A stretch of 36,040 nt of DNA, from NCBI RefSeq assembly GCF_000375405.1, contig NZ_AQWS01000027.1:1-36040 (forward strand), given 5' to 3'. The DNA comes from Bacteroides propionicifaciens DSM 19291 = JCM 14649. GTDB taxonomy: Bacteria; Bacteroidota; Bacteroidia; Bacteroidales; Bacteroidaceae. The first letter of the stretch is position 1; every line of letters begins with the position of its first letter. The notes beneath the pieces were generated by a model. The model worked only from the letters and a program-made list of their open reading frames with translations, did no database searches and was not told where the DNA came from. Below are positions 24,764 through 33,813 of the stretch, in pieces. The position numbers were made by a program, and so were the translations under genes.

Positions 24764-27610
24764 CTAGTTGTCAAAAGTTTCGTAGCGTGTGGTCAATAGA
24801 GTTCTATCGCCCAACGTATTATCAATACGTGCTACGTTTAGCCAGAACTTATTGTCCTTCACACTCTGGATAGGGTAACAAGCTTTTTGTCTGCTGTACT
24901 TATGTTTCCACTCATCGGCCACCATTTCATATTCGGGATGTGGTGAGTTGACCAATACGTTATCTTCTAGAGTATAGGTTCCAGCCTTAACCTCTTGGAT
25001 CTCTTCCCAAATAGTATCCATTACTTTGATAAAGTTGTCTAGCTCTGCTTTACTTTCACTTTCTGTGGGTTCAATCATTAGTGTTCCATATACAGGGAAT
25101 GAAAGCGTAGGTGAGTGGTAACCAAAGTCCATCAATCTTTTGGCGATATCGTTTTCAGAGATTCCTACCTCAGCATTAATTTTGCGACATTCTAGAATCA
25201 TCTCGTGTCCCACAAAGCCGTTGGCTCCACGGTAAACTACGCCATAAGTATCCTTGAAGTTGGCTGCTAGATAGTTTGCATTTATAATTGCAGCTATAGT
25301 TGCTCTTCTAAGACCCTCTTCGCCCATCATGCGGATGTAGCCATAAGTAACGGGCATTACACCTACACTACCATAGGGAGCCGATGAAACTTGATTCTCA
25401 TCGTTGCCGAAATAGGCGTGACCTGGTAAAAATGGAACCAAATGCTTAACACAGCAAATCGGGCCAACACCAGGACCACCTCCACCGTGTGGAATTGCAA
25501 AGGTTTTGTGTAGGTTAAGATGACATACGTCTGCACCGATAAAACCAGGATTAGTTAATCCTACTTGGGCATTCATATTTGCTCCATCCATATATACTTG
25601 ACCTCCTACTTTGTGAATTAGCTCACAGATTTCAACGATATCCTCTTCGAAAATACCGTGAGTTGAGGGGTAAGTAATCATCAGGGCAGCAATTTCATCT
25701 TTGTGCTGATCTACCTTCTTGCGGAAATCTTCCATGCTAACATTACCACCTTCGTCAGAATCGACTATAACAATGTCATAACCAGCTTGTACTGCAGATG
25801 CAGGGTTCGTGCCGTGTGCTGAGGCTGGAATAATAACCTTGTTGCGATGTCCTTGTCCGATGCTCTCTTGGTAAGAGCGTATGGTGCGCAATCCTGCATA
25901 CTCACCTGCGGCTCCAGAGTTGGGCTGTAGGCTGATTCCGTCGAACCCAGTGATGGTCTTTAGCAAGGAGCTTAGGTTGTCAATCATTTCGAGTGTCCCA
26001 ATAGCTTGATCTTTGGGAACAAGCGGATGTAAACCCATGAATTCGGGTCTTGTCATCGGAATCACTTCGGATGCTGCGTTGAGTTTCATCGTACACGACC
26101 CCAATGAAATCATTGAATGTGCAAGAGAAATATCTTTTCGGTCGAGGCGTTTGATATAACGCATCATCTCGGTTTCGGTATGGTATTTCTTAAATACCTC
26201 ATGCGATAGGAAATCGGAAGTTCTAGTCAACTCTTTAGGAATAGCTGAACCCTCTTTAAGTTTAGGAGCTTGAGTTTTATTGGCTGAAACCACAAATACT
26301 TCTAATATGTTTTCAATATCAGTATCAGTAGTAGTTTCATCAATACTTATTGATAAATCACCACTTGGGTGATATCTGAAGTTAATTTCTTTGGTTAGCG
26401 CAATTTCTTGTAGGAACTCACGGTTAATACCTGTAGGTAATTTTACGTAAACCGTATCGAAGAAATGTTCGTTCGCTTGAGTGTATCCCAAGCTTTTTAG
26501 GCCCTCACTAAGCTTGAATGCTTTGGTATGGATCGATGAAGCAATCTCTTTCAATCCTTCAGCACCGTGATAGACTGTGTAGAATCCAGCCATTGTAGCC
26601 AAAAGGGCTTGAGCTGTACAAATATTAGAGGTTGCACGCTCACGTTTAATGTGTTGCTCACGTGTTTGGAGTGCCATACGGTAACAAAGTTTGCCATAGG
26701 CATCTTTAGACCATCCTATAATACGTCCTGGAATATGGCGTTTATAGTCACTTCGAGTTGCAAAGTAGCCAGCCGAAGGACCACCATAAAACAGTGGAAT
26801 TCCGAATCTTTGTGTACTTCCAAAAGCAATATCAGCACCCCATTCTCCAGGAGGAGTAAGTAGGGTAAGGCTAAGAATGTCAGCAGCAACGGCAACTAGT
26901 GCTTCATTTTTGTGTGCAGATTCAACAAAGCTGCGGTAGTCTTCAACACTACCTTCATTATTGGGGTATTGGATAATTGCACCAAATACCTTATCGGTAA
27001 ACTCAAAAGTTTTGTAATCACCCTCTACAATCTCTAAGCCTTGTGGAATAGCTCTTGTTTTAATTACTGCTTTGGTATCGGGGAATACGGAGTGATCAAT
27101 GAAGATAAGATTAGCATCTGCTTTCTTTTTGTTTCTTGATCTGAGGTTGAACATCATTGCCACAGCTTCGGCTCCAGCAGTAGCTTCATCAAGTAGAGAG
27201 CTATTGGCTAGTGGAAGGCCTGTCAAATCGCTAACAGCAGTTTGAAAGTTCATTAAGGCTTCAAGTCTTCCCTGTGATACTTCACCTTGATAAGGGGTAT
27301 AAGAGGTGTACCATACGGGATTTTCGAATACGTTGCGTTGAATTACAGCGGGTGTAATGGTGTTATACCATCCTTGACCGATATAAGTCTTAAATATCTT
27401 GTTTTTTTGAGCTAACTCAACAATGTGTTGGTGATAGGCATATTCAGAAAGAGCAGGAGGCAAATCAAGCTTCTCTTTGAGTAGGATATTTGCAGGAAAA
27501 GTCTTCTTTATTAACTCGGCCTGAGAAGAGACGCCTATTTTCTTAAGCATCTCTTGTATGTCAGTCTCATTAATACCAATATGCCTATCGGCCAGATAAT
27601 TAGTTTTCAT
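24764..27610 (-). CDS. gcvP: Glycine dehydrogenase (decarboxylating), P protein
   Basis: A 948-residue PLP enzyme, the P protein of the glycine cleavage system, in the single-chain form that joins both halves. The PLP lysine is K702 in L-N-L-H-K-T-F, followed by the glycine-rich G-G-G-G-P-G-V-G-P loop. The N-terminal half begins D-R-H-I-G and contains Y-T-P-Y-Q-G-E and S-L-L-D-E-A-T-A; the C-terminal half begins near S-L-G-S-C-T-M-K-L-N-A. Length is normal. It decarboxylates glycine and passes the aminomethyl group to lipoyl-H protein, so it depends on the lipB product encoded further right. It is the last gene of a three-gene cluster, 24 bases after the hydrolase gene. No glycine riboswitch is visible. 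Confidence 0.97.
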   Translation of the reverse strand: MKTNYLADRHIGINETDIQEMLKKIGVSSQAELIKKTFPANILLKEKLDLPPALSEYAYHQHIVELAQKNKIFKTYIGQGWYNTITPAVIQRNVFENPVWYTSYTPYQGEVSQGRLEALMNFQTAVSDLTGLPLANSSLLDEATAGAEAVAMMFNLRSRNKKKADANLIFIDHSVFPDTKAVIKTRAIPQGLEIVEGDYKTFEFTDKVFGAIIQYPNNEGSVEDYRSFVESAHKNEALVAVAADILSLTLLTPPGEWGADIAFGSTQRFGIPLFYGGPSAGYFATRSDYKRHIPGRIIGWSKDAYGKLCYRMALQTREQHIKRERATSNICTAQALLATMAGFYTVYHGAEGLKEIASSIHTKAFKLSEGLKSLGYTQANEHFFDTVYVKLPTGINREFLQEIALTKEINFRYHPSGDLSISIDETTTDTDIENILEVFVVSANKTQAPKLKEGSAIPKELTRTSDFLSHEVFKKYHTETEMMRYIKRLDRKDISLAHSMISLGSCTMKLNAASEVIPMTRPEFMGLHPLVPKDQAIGTLEMIDNLSSLLKTITGFDGISLQPNSGAAGEYAGLRTIRSYQESIGQGHRNKVIIPASAHGTNPASAVQAGYDIVIVDSDEGGNVSMEDFRKKVDQHKDEIAALMITYPSTHGIFEEDIVEICELIHKVGGQVYMDGANMNAQVGLTNPGFIGADVCHLNLHKTFAIPHGGGGPGVGPICCVKHLVPFLPGHAYFGNDENQVSSAPYGSVGVMPVTYGYIRMMGEEGLRRATIAAIINANYLAANFKDTYGVVYRGANGFVGHEMILECRKINAEVGISENDIAKRLMDFGYHSPTLSFPVYGTLMIEPTESESKAELDNFIKVMDTIWEEIQEVKAGTYTLEDNVLVNSPHPEYEMVADEWKHKYSRQKACYPIQSVKDNKFWLNVARIDNTLGDRTLLTTRYETFDN

Positions 27611-27634
27611 AGGGTTTAAGTTTTTAAAGTTCTA

Positions 27635-28288
27635 CTAATGTGTGGATATGTCTGTGAAAAATGGGTTATACATTTTTTCGTGTCCTATTGTGGTCGAAGG
27701 ACCATGTCCAGGATGTACCACTGTCTCATTAGGTAAGATAAAGAGTTTTCCGATAATATTCTGCTTTAAATCATTAAAATTACCTCCTTGCAAATCTGCA
27801 CGTCCTACACTACCGTTAAAGAGTACATCTCCAACGATAAGGTCGCCCGACTCTCTATTGAAAAATACGACGCTACCAGGTGAGTGACCAGGTACCTCGA
27901 AGACTTCTAGTTTTGTATTACCAAAAGCAATGGTATCTCCTTGGTGAATATATTTACCTAGTGGAACAGGTTTCTCTTCGAGCTCAAAGCCAAACATACG
28001 GCCTTGTTGAACAGCACCGTCTAACCAAAACTCATCAGCTTGGTGCGCCTGAGCCTTCAGTCCATACTCTTCCATCATATAAGGGTTGCCCAATACGTGG
28101 TCAAGGTGTAAATGTGTGTTTAGCAGATGCTTTACAGTAAGTCCGTTGTCGGCGATAAATTGCTTTAGTTCTTCTTTTTCTCTAGAGAAAAACATTCCTG
28201 GGTCAATTACTACTGCTTCTTTGGTTTCGTCCCATAACACATAAGTGTTGACAGGGAACATATTGAATTCGAATTTCTTAATATTCAT
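27635..28288 (-). CDS. Metallo-beta-lactamase-fold hydrolase (glyoxalase II-like)
   Basis: A 217-residue soluble hydrolase. The binuclear metal motif H-L-H-L-D-H is at residues 59-64; later ligands appear in P-G-H-S-P-G-S near 134, V-G-D-V-L near 152-156 and V-V-H-P-G-H-G-P near 190-197. The order matches the glyoxalase II/YcbL group. The natural substrate is unknown; a thioester is the usual expectation. It lies 26 bases after rsmG and 24 bases before gcvP, so all three are likely one transcription unit. Confidence 0.9.
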   Translation of the reverse strand: MNIKKFEFNMFPVNTYVLWDETKEAVVIDPGMFFSREKEELKQFIADNGLTVKHLLNTHLHLDHVLGNPYMMEEYGLKAQAHQADEFWLDGAVQQGRMFGFELEEKPVPLGKYIHQGDTIAFGNTKLEVFEVPGHSPGSVVFFNRESGDLIVGDVLFNGSVGRADLQGGNFNDLKQNIIGKLFILPNETVVHPGHGPSTTIGHEKMYNPFFTDISTH

Positions 28289-28314
28289 ATTGTCTGTCTT
28301 TAGATTTGTTGATT

Positions 28315-28935
28315 TTAAATTGGCACATAAACCACCTTTTTAGTTTCGAAGAACTCTTCTTCGAACTCTTGGTTTAAGTCAAAAATAGTGACTTTGTTCT
28401 TTACAGGCATTACTTCACTTTCAAGCTCACCGCCTTTAAGGCAGATTAGTCCGTTGGGCAAAGCATTCTGTTGCTTCTTGCTGATGTTCTTTTTTATGAT
28501 TTGCAAGAGGTCCATTAGTGGCATTACTGCTCTACTAACAACAAAATCGAATTCTTGTTTTTCTTCTTGCGCTCTTGCATGCTTAAAAGATACATTTGTT
28601 AGGCCTATAGCCCAGGCTACCTCCTGTGCAACTTTTACTTTTTTACCTATACTGTCCACCATGTGAAAATGTGTCTCAGGATACATAATAGCTAAAGGAA
28701 TTCCCGGGAATCCACCTCCCGTACCCAAATCCATAACTTTAGAACCGGGTTTGAAGTTGATTGCCCTTGCAATACCTAGTGAGTGTAAGACATGGTGAGG
28801 GTAAAGGTTCTCAATATCTTTGCGAGAAATGACGTTGATTTTAGCGTTCCAATCAATGTACAAATCGTATAATGCTTCGAATTGTTTTTTTTGCTCGTCG
28901 CTTAAGTTTGGGAAGTATTTAAGAATTAAATCCAT
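28315..28935 (-). CDS. rsmG: 16S rRNA (guanine-N7) methyltransferase RsmG
   Basis: A 206-residue SAM-dependent methyltransferase expected to modify a guanine (G527 in E. coli numbering) of 16S rRNA. The SAM-binding motif V-M-D-L-G-T-G-G-G-F-P-G-I-P-L-A-I is at residues 67-83; N-A-K-I-N-V-I-S-R-K near 30-39 and V-S-R-A-V near 134 are typical of GidB/RsmG. The ATG at 28935 is chosen because the family N-terminus begins near this point; an in-frame upstream codon at 28983 adds 16 basic residues with no family counterpart. It heads the rsmG-hydrolase-gcvP cluster. Confidence 0.93.
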   Translation of the reverse strand: MDLILKYFPNLSDEQKKQFEALYDLYIDWNAKINVISRKDIENLYPHHVLHSLGIARAINFKPGSKVMDLGTGGGFPGIPLAIMYPETHFHMVDSIGKKVKVAQEVAWAIGLTNVSFKHARAQEEKQEFDFVVSRAVMPLMDLLQIIKKNISKKQQNALPNGLICLKGGELESEVMPVKNKVTIFDLNQEFEEEFFETKKVVYVPI

Positions 28936-29020
28936 GATAGGTTGTTTGTTTCGATTTTGTTTAAAATAGGCCTTCTTTTTCAACCAGTCAAGCGTTTAGA
29001 CAACCGTTGAGTTTCTTTTA

Positions 29021-29076
29021 CAAAACTAGGAGTAATAACTTGTGGTACGGTGAAATTAAGCCTAATGACAAATATA
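29021..29076 (-). promoter_or_regulatory. Two candidate -7 elements for the rsmG cluster
   Basis: On the minus strand TATATTTG (29069-29076) and TAGTTTTG (29021-29028) both match TAnnTTTG. Neither has a clear -33 TTTG. Leaders to the rsmG ATG would be about 130 or 80 bases. One or neither may be used. Confidence 0.35.
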
Positions 29077-29159
29077 ATCTATTTATTACTATTTCCATTT
29101 ATCTTGATGAGGCAGTTCACTAGAATCAAAAAGCCAAAAGAGCTTTTGTCTTTAACTTT

Positions 29160-29194
29160 AAACCCCTTATTCATGCAAAATGAATAAGGGGTTT
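29160..29194 (-). terminator. Intrinsic terminator after the DUF3298-type gene
   Basis: A perfect 15-bp stem (29160-29174 with 29180-29194) and five-base loop lie about 50 bases past the stop of the minus-strand lipoprotein gene, followed on that strand by an A/T-rich tract with several Ts. Confidence 0.75.
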
Positions 29195-29245
29195 AGTGAC
29201 GATGGTTAGTACGATTTATTTTGTAATCCTTTATATATCAATAGT

Positions 29246-30073
29246 CTATAACAGCTTGTTTACTGTCTGGTTTTTCTTATTTAATAAGTCTTTTAGTTTA
29301 GCAAAAGGCACAGTTACCTGTGTTGGGCCCATTGCATAGGGAGCAATTTCATAGACATTATAAACAAAACAAACCCCCGTATCGGTAATTCTGATATTAT
29401 TTGTTGATTCAATTGATTTGCTCCAATAGCCTTCTTTATCGAGAGAGTCTGTTTTTAGATCTTTCTTAAGTTGCTCCTTGATAAGCTCTGTTAGCTGATC
29501 TTTGGCATTGGGCAAGAAGAGTTCTTTAAACGTGATTTTGCTTTTGTTAGCCAAGTCTAAATTGAGGTAGTGAATGCTTGAAATCCCATGCGCACCTCCT
29601 GTATATTCGTAGCTAAGGCTCTCTATTACTAAAATGTCGTTTTTATATAACACAGGTGTAGATTGAAGTGTAATTTCGTAATTATACCAATGTCCTATAT
29701 CATCTTTACTCTCTATTCGCTCAAGCTCTTCCTTATACATAGGTTGTATTTCGTCTATATAGCCTTTATTATAGTTTTCGGCAAACTTGTCAACTGCTTC
29801 TTGGTCTTTTAGGCTTGTAAAGGATTTGCCAAAATTAAAAACAGAGATTTGGCTTTGAACCCACTCCATAAGTTGAGTATCACCCTTAACAGGGTATTCA
29901 ACATTAAATTCAAAAGTTGCTTTCGGAGCCTTTTCATCGTTGAATAGGTGAGTCTTTCCTTGTTTAGAAAAGTTTTTAAACACTAAGTCTCCAGTCTTAT
30001 TGGCTGTTGAGCAAGAGGAGAAGAAAAATAGCATGCAAATTAATAGGCTATTTCGGATAAGTAAGTTTTTCAT
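29246..30073 (-). CDS. DUF3298/DUF4163-type lipoprotein
   Basis: A 275-residue lipoprotein with lipobox F-S-S-C (Cys21). The middle region corresponds to DUF4163 and the C-terminal region to DUF3298, with the E-Y-T-G-G-A-H-G signature at 156-163 followed by a long helix and the terminal I-A-P-Y-A-M-G-P segment, all usual for this pair. The same domains occur in RsiV-like proteins of Firmicutes, which bind lysozyme, but no sigma factor is adjacent here, so the role is unknown. A single gene between a candidate promoter and a terminator. Confidence 0.85.
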   Translation of the reverse strand: MKNLLIRNSLLICMLFFFSSCSTANKTGDLVFKNFSKQGKTHLFNDEKAPKATFEFNVEYPVKGDTQLMEWVQSQISVFNFGKSFTSLKDQEAVDKFAENYNKGYIDEIQPMYKEELERIESKDDIGHWYNYEITLQSTPVLYKNDILVIESLSYEYTGGAHGISSIHYLNLDLANKSKITFKELFLPNAKDQLTELIKEQLKKDLKTDSLDKEGYWSKSIESTNNIRITDTGVCFVYNVYEIAPYAMGPTQVTVPFAKLKDLLNKKNQTVNKLL

Positions 30074-30097
30074 TTTGTTAATATTTTATTTAATGAA

Positions 30098-30105
30098 CAA
30101 ATTTA
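30098..30105 (-). promoter_or_regulatory. Candidate -7 element of the DUF3298-type gene
   Basis: TAAATTTG on the minus strand, 24 bases before the ATG, matches TAnnTTTG. No -33 TTTG at the expected distance. Confidence 0.4.
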
Positions 30106-30498
30106 CACAAACTAAAGTTCTCCTCATCAGTTCAATACTAAATAGTCTTATATTAGTTACTTCCCATGCGACCAGTGGGTCATTTGCATGTAGCGAGTAA
30201 CTCGTTTCGATTAAACGACTAGCTGGTTTTATCTCATGAACGATATTGACAAGAAGTTTAGCATATGAAATTCGGTAGGGCTTCTTGTTTTAACAGCTTT
30301 GTCTTGAAATCCTAAATTTAACAAAACTCAATAATGATTGGTCAATAGCTTGTAATAACCGATTATTAGTGCTATCTATTATAGTTTTAACTTATTCTTA
30401 GCAGAACAATTTTAGCATATGGTCTGTTAATAATAAGATATAACTCAACATTTTCATTGATTTTAATATCCTAATCCTAATAAACAAACTCTACAAAT
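30106..30498. other. Intergenic region with short repeats
   Basis: About 390 bases without a gene. It holds an 8-bp inverted repeat (30249-30256 with 30281-30288) with a 24-base loop followed by four Ts, which could be a weak plus-strand terminator or end of a small RNA, and an exact 11-bp direct repeat TTTAGCATATG at 30257-30267 and 30411-30421. No clear promoter for the P-type ATPase gene is visible. Confidence 0.4.
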
Positions 30499-32721
30499 AT
30501 GAATAAAATAGCACGTAAAACTTTTCCTGTTGTCAATATGAACACCGCTCGTTGTGGGCATAAAGTAGAGAAGGCGATAAGCGAATTGCTAGGAGTTATC
30601 GAAGTAAAAGCCAATGTGGAGAATAATACAGTATTGATAAAATACGATATTACTCGGATAACAGTTGGGCAAATTCGAGCTGGAGTACTTTCTGTCGGAT
30701 ATGATATTATTATTGATCAAGAAGATCAAATTGAATTACAAGAAAAAGAACAGATTACACGATACCAAAAACTTCGTGCGGAGGTTATCGGGTCTTGGGT
30801 TTTTGCAGTTCCTCTCTTACTTCTGTCGGTCAGTCGATTTTTTGACTCATTTACCTATGCTGGTTACCTAAGAATGTTGATGGCACTGACTGTCTTGTTG
30901 TTTTTTGGCAGAGGATTCTACTCAAGTGCTTGGAGCAAGATCAGAAGAAAGATCTATGGTGTTGACCTTTTGGTTGCAATAAGTGTAAGCGTTGCTTTTT
31001 TATTTAGTGTGTTTAATACTTTTTGGCCTCAATATTGGATTATTAATGGGATTGTCCCTACAACTTATTATGGTTCGATTGTAGTAATCATAGCTTTTGT
31101 TTTGACTGGTAAATTTCTAGAAATCCGTACCAAAGGTAGTACGACCTTGGCTATTCGTAACCTGATGGGGCTTCGTCCTAAAACTGCAATAGTTATAAGT
31201 CAAGGGGAACATCAGCAAACTCCACTTAAGAAATTACAGGTAAATGATGTGATTCTTATTGAACCAGGCGAAAAGATTCCTATTGATGGTGAAGTAATTG
31301 ATGGAGCTTCTTATGTAGATGAAGGCATGTTATCGGGTGAACCTTTGCCTGTCGAAAAAGCGATAGGTTCAAAAGTTACCGCTGGTACAGTAAATCAGCG
31401 TGGCCGCCTCACAGTACGTGCCGAAAAGGTGGGTGAAGATACTTTCTTAGCTCAAATTATACGTATGGTTCAGGAAGCTCAAAGCTCGAAAGCTCCCGTT
31501 AAGCGTATTGTAGATAGGGTAACCTCGGTATATCTTCCTATTGTGCTAGTAATCTCGCTATTGAGTTTGATGGGTTGGCTAATTTTTGGAGGTGAATCTC
31601 GTGTGGCTTATGCACTCTATACTGCTATATCTGTATTGATTATAGCCTGTCCTTGTGCTTTGGCCTTAGCTTCTCCTATTGCTCTTTTGGTAGGTGTAAA
31701 TAAAGGTATGCATCAGCACATCCTTATTAAAGATATGTTTGCCCTTGAGCAAATGCATAAAATTAATACTGTCGTCTTTGATAAGACTGGAACAATCACT
31801 GAAGGACGACCAGCCATTGTGGGGTGGTTGTGGGCTGTACCTCAAGAGTTGAAGTATAAACAAATACTTTTAGCTGCAGAGTCGCGCTCAGATAACCCAC
31901 TTGCTTTAACCCTGCTCGAGGAGTTGTCTATGAAGCAGAAGGTCAAACCTGTAGATTTAGAAGCAGTAACGAATATCGCAGGTAAAGGACTGATTGTCGA
32001 GTATGAAAAAGAAAAATATTGGGTGGGTGGTAAACGTCTGAAACAAGAGTTTAAAGCTGAAGTTAAGGGTGCTCTAGTAGAGATGTTGGGTAGCTACGAA
32101 GAAAAGGGCTATAATATTATCTACTTCGGTAAAGAAGACCAATTACTCTCAATTATTTCTGTAACTGACCAGTTGAAACCCTCTTCTCTATCAGCAATAC
32201 GAGAGCTTTCGAGAATGGGACTTCAGGTGACTATGTTAACAGGAGATAGTGAGCGTAGTGCAAAGGCTGTGGCTCGAAAACTAGCAATCGACTCCATCAA
32301 AGCCGAAGTTCTTCCAGATGAGAAAGAAACTTACATTCGTGAGTTGCAAGCTCAAGGTCGCCGTGTAGCGATGGTCGGTGATGGGATAAACGATTCGCAA
32401 GCTTTAGCTTGTTCGGATGTGAGTATTGCCATGGGTAGAGGAACTGATATTGCAATGAATGTTGCGATGATTACACTAATGACCTCTGACCTCTCTTTGC
32501 TTCCTCGTGCGATTCGCTTGTCTAGACGTACGGTACGCTTAATACGCAAAAATATACTTTGGGCTTTTGTCTTCAATATCTTGGCATTGCCTGTTGCTGC
32601 TGGCTTATTAGTACCTATTACAGGTGCTTTGTTGAGCCCAGTGCTTATGGGAAGCGTTATGGCATTATCATCAGTATCTGTTGTTCTAAACTCGTTGACC
32701 TTAGATAGAAGTAAGATTTAA
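30499..32721 (+). CDS. Copper-type P1B ATPase (CopA-like)
   Basis: A 740-residue membrane ATPase. An N-terminal HMA-like domain (about residues 8-75) precedes the membrane helices. The transport motif C-P-C is at 384-386, the phosphorylation site D428 in D-K-T-G-T, with T-G-D-S and G-D-G-I-N-D-S in the P domain. The late [11 protein letters not shown] segment is characteristic of Cu(I) pumps. In the HMA domain the usual M-x-C-x-x-C reads M-N-T-A-R-C, so the first metal-binding cysteine is replaced by threonine, and the seventh-helix tyrosine of the Y-N pair reads F-N. Copper export is the likely role, silver possible. The convergent AraC-family gene downstream may be its regulator. Confidence 0.88.
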   Translation: MNKIARKTFPVVNMNTARCGHKVEKAISELLGVIEVKANVENNTVLIKYDITRITVGQIRAGVLSVGYDIIIDQEDQIELQEKEQITRYQKLRAEVIGSWVFAVPLLLLSVSRFFDSFTYAGYLRMLMALTVLLFFGRGFYSSAWSKIRRKIYGVDLLVAISVSVAFLFSVFNTFWPQYWIINGIVPTTYYGSIVVIIAFVLTGKFLEIRTKGSTTLAIRNLMGLRPKTAIVISQGEHQQTPLKKLQVNDVILIEPGEKIPIDGEVIDGASYVDEGMLSGEPLPVEKAIGSKVTAGTVNQRGRLTVRAEKVGEDTFLAQIIRMVQEAQSSKAPVKRIVDRVTSVYLPIVLVISLLSLMGWLIFGGESRVAYALYTAISVLIIACPCALALASPIALLVGVNKGMHQHILIKDMFALEQMHKINTVVFDKTGTITEGRPAIVGWLWAVPQELKYKQILLAAESRSDNPLALTLLEELSMKQKVKPVDLEAVTNIAGKGLIVEYEKEKYWVGGKRLKQEFKAEVKGALVEMLGSYEEKGYNIIYFGKEDQLLSIISVTDQLKPSSLSAIRELSRMGLQVTMLTGDSERSAKAVARKLAIDSIKAEVLPDEKETYIRELQAQGRRVAMVGDGINDSQALACSDVSIAMGRGTDIAMNVAMITLMTSDLSLLPRAIRLSRRTVRLIRKNILWAFVFNILALPVAAGLLVPITGALLSPVLMGSVMALSSVSVVLNSLTLDRSKI

Positions 32722-32740
32722 AATCTAATGATTTATATGT

Positions 32741-32780
32741 TAAAAGGGCCTTAATATCATCGTGTATTAAGGCCCTTTTA
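32741..32780. terminator. Bidirectional terminator between ATPase and AraC genes
   Basis: A perfect 16-bp stem (32741-32756 with 32765-32780) and eight-base loop, with A-rich and T-rich arms in the stem ends. It lies between two convergent genes and can serve both. Confidence 0.85.
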
Positions 32781-32812
32781 AGTGGATCTTTATCTAAACA
32801 AGCATAAAGCTT

Positions 32813-33673
32813 TTATCTCTTTTGTTTGTAGGAGAGTGGGCTCATACCTACATATCTTTTGAAGTATTTACCAAAAAATGAGGGCGTAGGGAAGTTGAGA
32901 GCATAAGCTATTTCTTGTACCGACATATTGGTTGATCTCAATTTTGCTTTGGCATCCATGATTACAACATGTGCTATTAAGTCGAGCACAGTTCCACCAG
33001 TCACATGTTTAACAGTAGTGCTAAGGTGCTGTGGAGTAAGTTTTAATTGTTCGGCGTAGAATTGTGCTGTACGCTCATTCATATAGTTTTGGGTAATCAG
33101 TAATAATAGCTCCCTATAAATTTCTTCCTGGCGTGTGCGTGTTACCTCTTTAAACGGATGTTCCTGATAAATATTAGCAACAGCTATAAGAATTGATCGC
33201 ATGGCACATAGAATAATTTCGGGATGAACTGGGACTGATTCGTCGTTAGATAGTTTTGCCCAAAGTGTAAAATAGTCTTCTAAGTAAGATCGGACATTGT
33301 CCGCTACGCGTATGACAGGTTTCTCTATTATTTTATGATAAGAGGTTGCCGTAACCTCCATTAAGTTAATTTGACTAATGGTATCGCCCGAAAAACCAGT
33401 AAAGCAGAGGCGAATGGGTGATGTAGATTCTTTAAACTGAATAATAGAGCCAGGAAAAAGAGTAATTAAGTCACCTTTTCTGATTTTATAGTCAATTAAA
33501 TTTATCGAAACATTCATTTCGCCTTTCAAACATATAGCGAAAATACCCGCTTGAAGTCTGCATGCTTGCTTATATAAATTAAGCAAATCTTGCGTGATGT
33601 TATGCCAAGCTAAAACACTGCTAGGTAGGTCAACTTGCGGAAAATCGAAATCTAAATTAATCTTACTTGCCAT
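32813..33673 (-). CDS. AraC-family transcriptional regulator
   Basis: A 286-residue regulator. The N-terminal part (about residues 10-170) is a cupin-like sensing domain, with K-G-D-L-I-T-L-F-P-G near 66-75. The C-terminal 95 residues form two helix-turn-helix units: the first around A-E-Q-L-K-L-T-P-Q-H-L-S, the second S-V-Q-E-I-A-Y-A-L-N-F followed by S-F-F-G-K-Y-F-K-R-Y-V-G-M-S-P, a canonical AraC signature. The ligand is unknown. It converges on the P-type ATPase gene and diverges from lipB. A -7 promoter element ends 5 bases before its ATG. Confidence 0.92.
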   Translation of the reverse strand: MASKINLDFDFPQVDLPSSVLAWHNITQDLLNLYKQACRLQAGIFAICLKGEMNVSINLIDYKIRKGDLITLFPGSIIQFKESTSPIRLCFTGFSGDTISQINLMEVTATSYHKIIEKPVIRVADNVRSYLEDYFTLWAKLSNDESVPVHPEIILCAMRSILIAVANIYQEHPFKEVTRTRQEEIYRELLLLITQNYMNERTAQFYAEQLKLTPQHLSTTVKHVTGGTVLDLIAHVVIMDAKAKLRSTNMSVQEIAYALNFPTPSFFGKYFKRYVGMSPLSYKQKR

Positions 33674-33678
33674 GAAAA

Positions 33679-33686
33679 CAAATATA
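33679..33686 (-). promoter_or_regulatory. Candidate -7 element of the AraC-family gene
   Basis: TATATTTG on the minus strand lies only 5 bases upstream of the ATG, implying a leaderless or very short-leader mRNA. No -33 TTTG is seen. Confidence 0.45.
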
Positions 33687-33813
33687 CTATATTTTACTAA
33701 CTCTATATCTGATAGTTTTCTTATTTTAGTAAATAATTATTCTCAAAGAGCAGAATTCGATATTAATTTGTCGTGTGCTGTTTATTTCTTGTATTAAAAT
33801 TAATTATAGCACT

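Noticed and set aside
24663-27700. Possible glycine riboswitch controlling gcvP
   Set aside because: Only 24 bases separate gcvP from the upstream gene and no tandem glycine aptamer pattern is visible; the downstream hairpin is a terminator.
32927-33673. Link between the AraC-family gene and lipB as one divergent control unit
   Set aside because: No shared operator or consensus lipB promoter is visible in the 140 bases between them; the pairing may be accidental.
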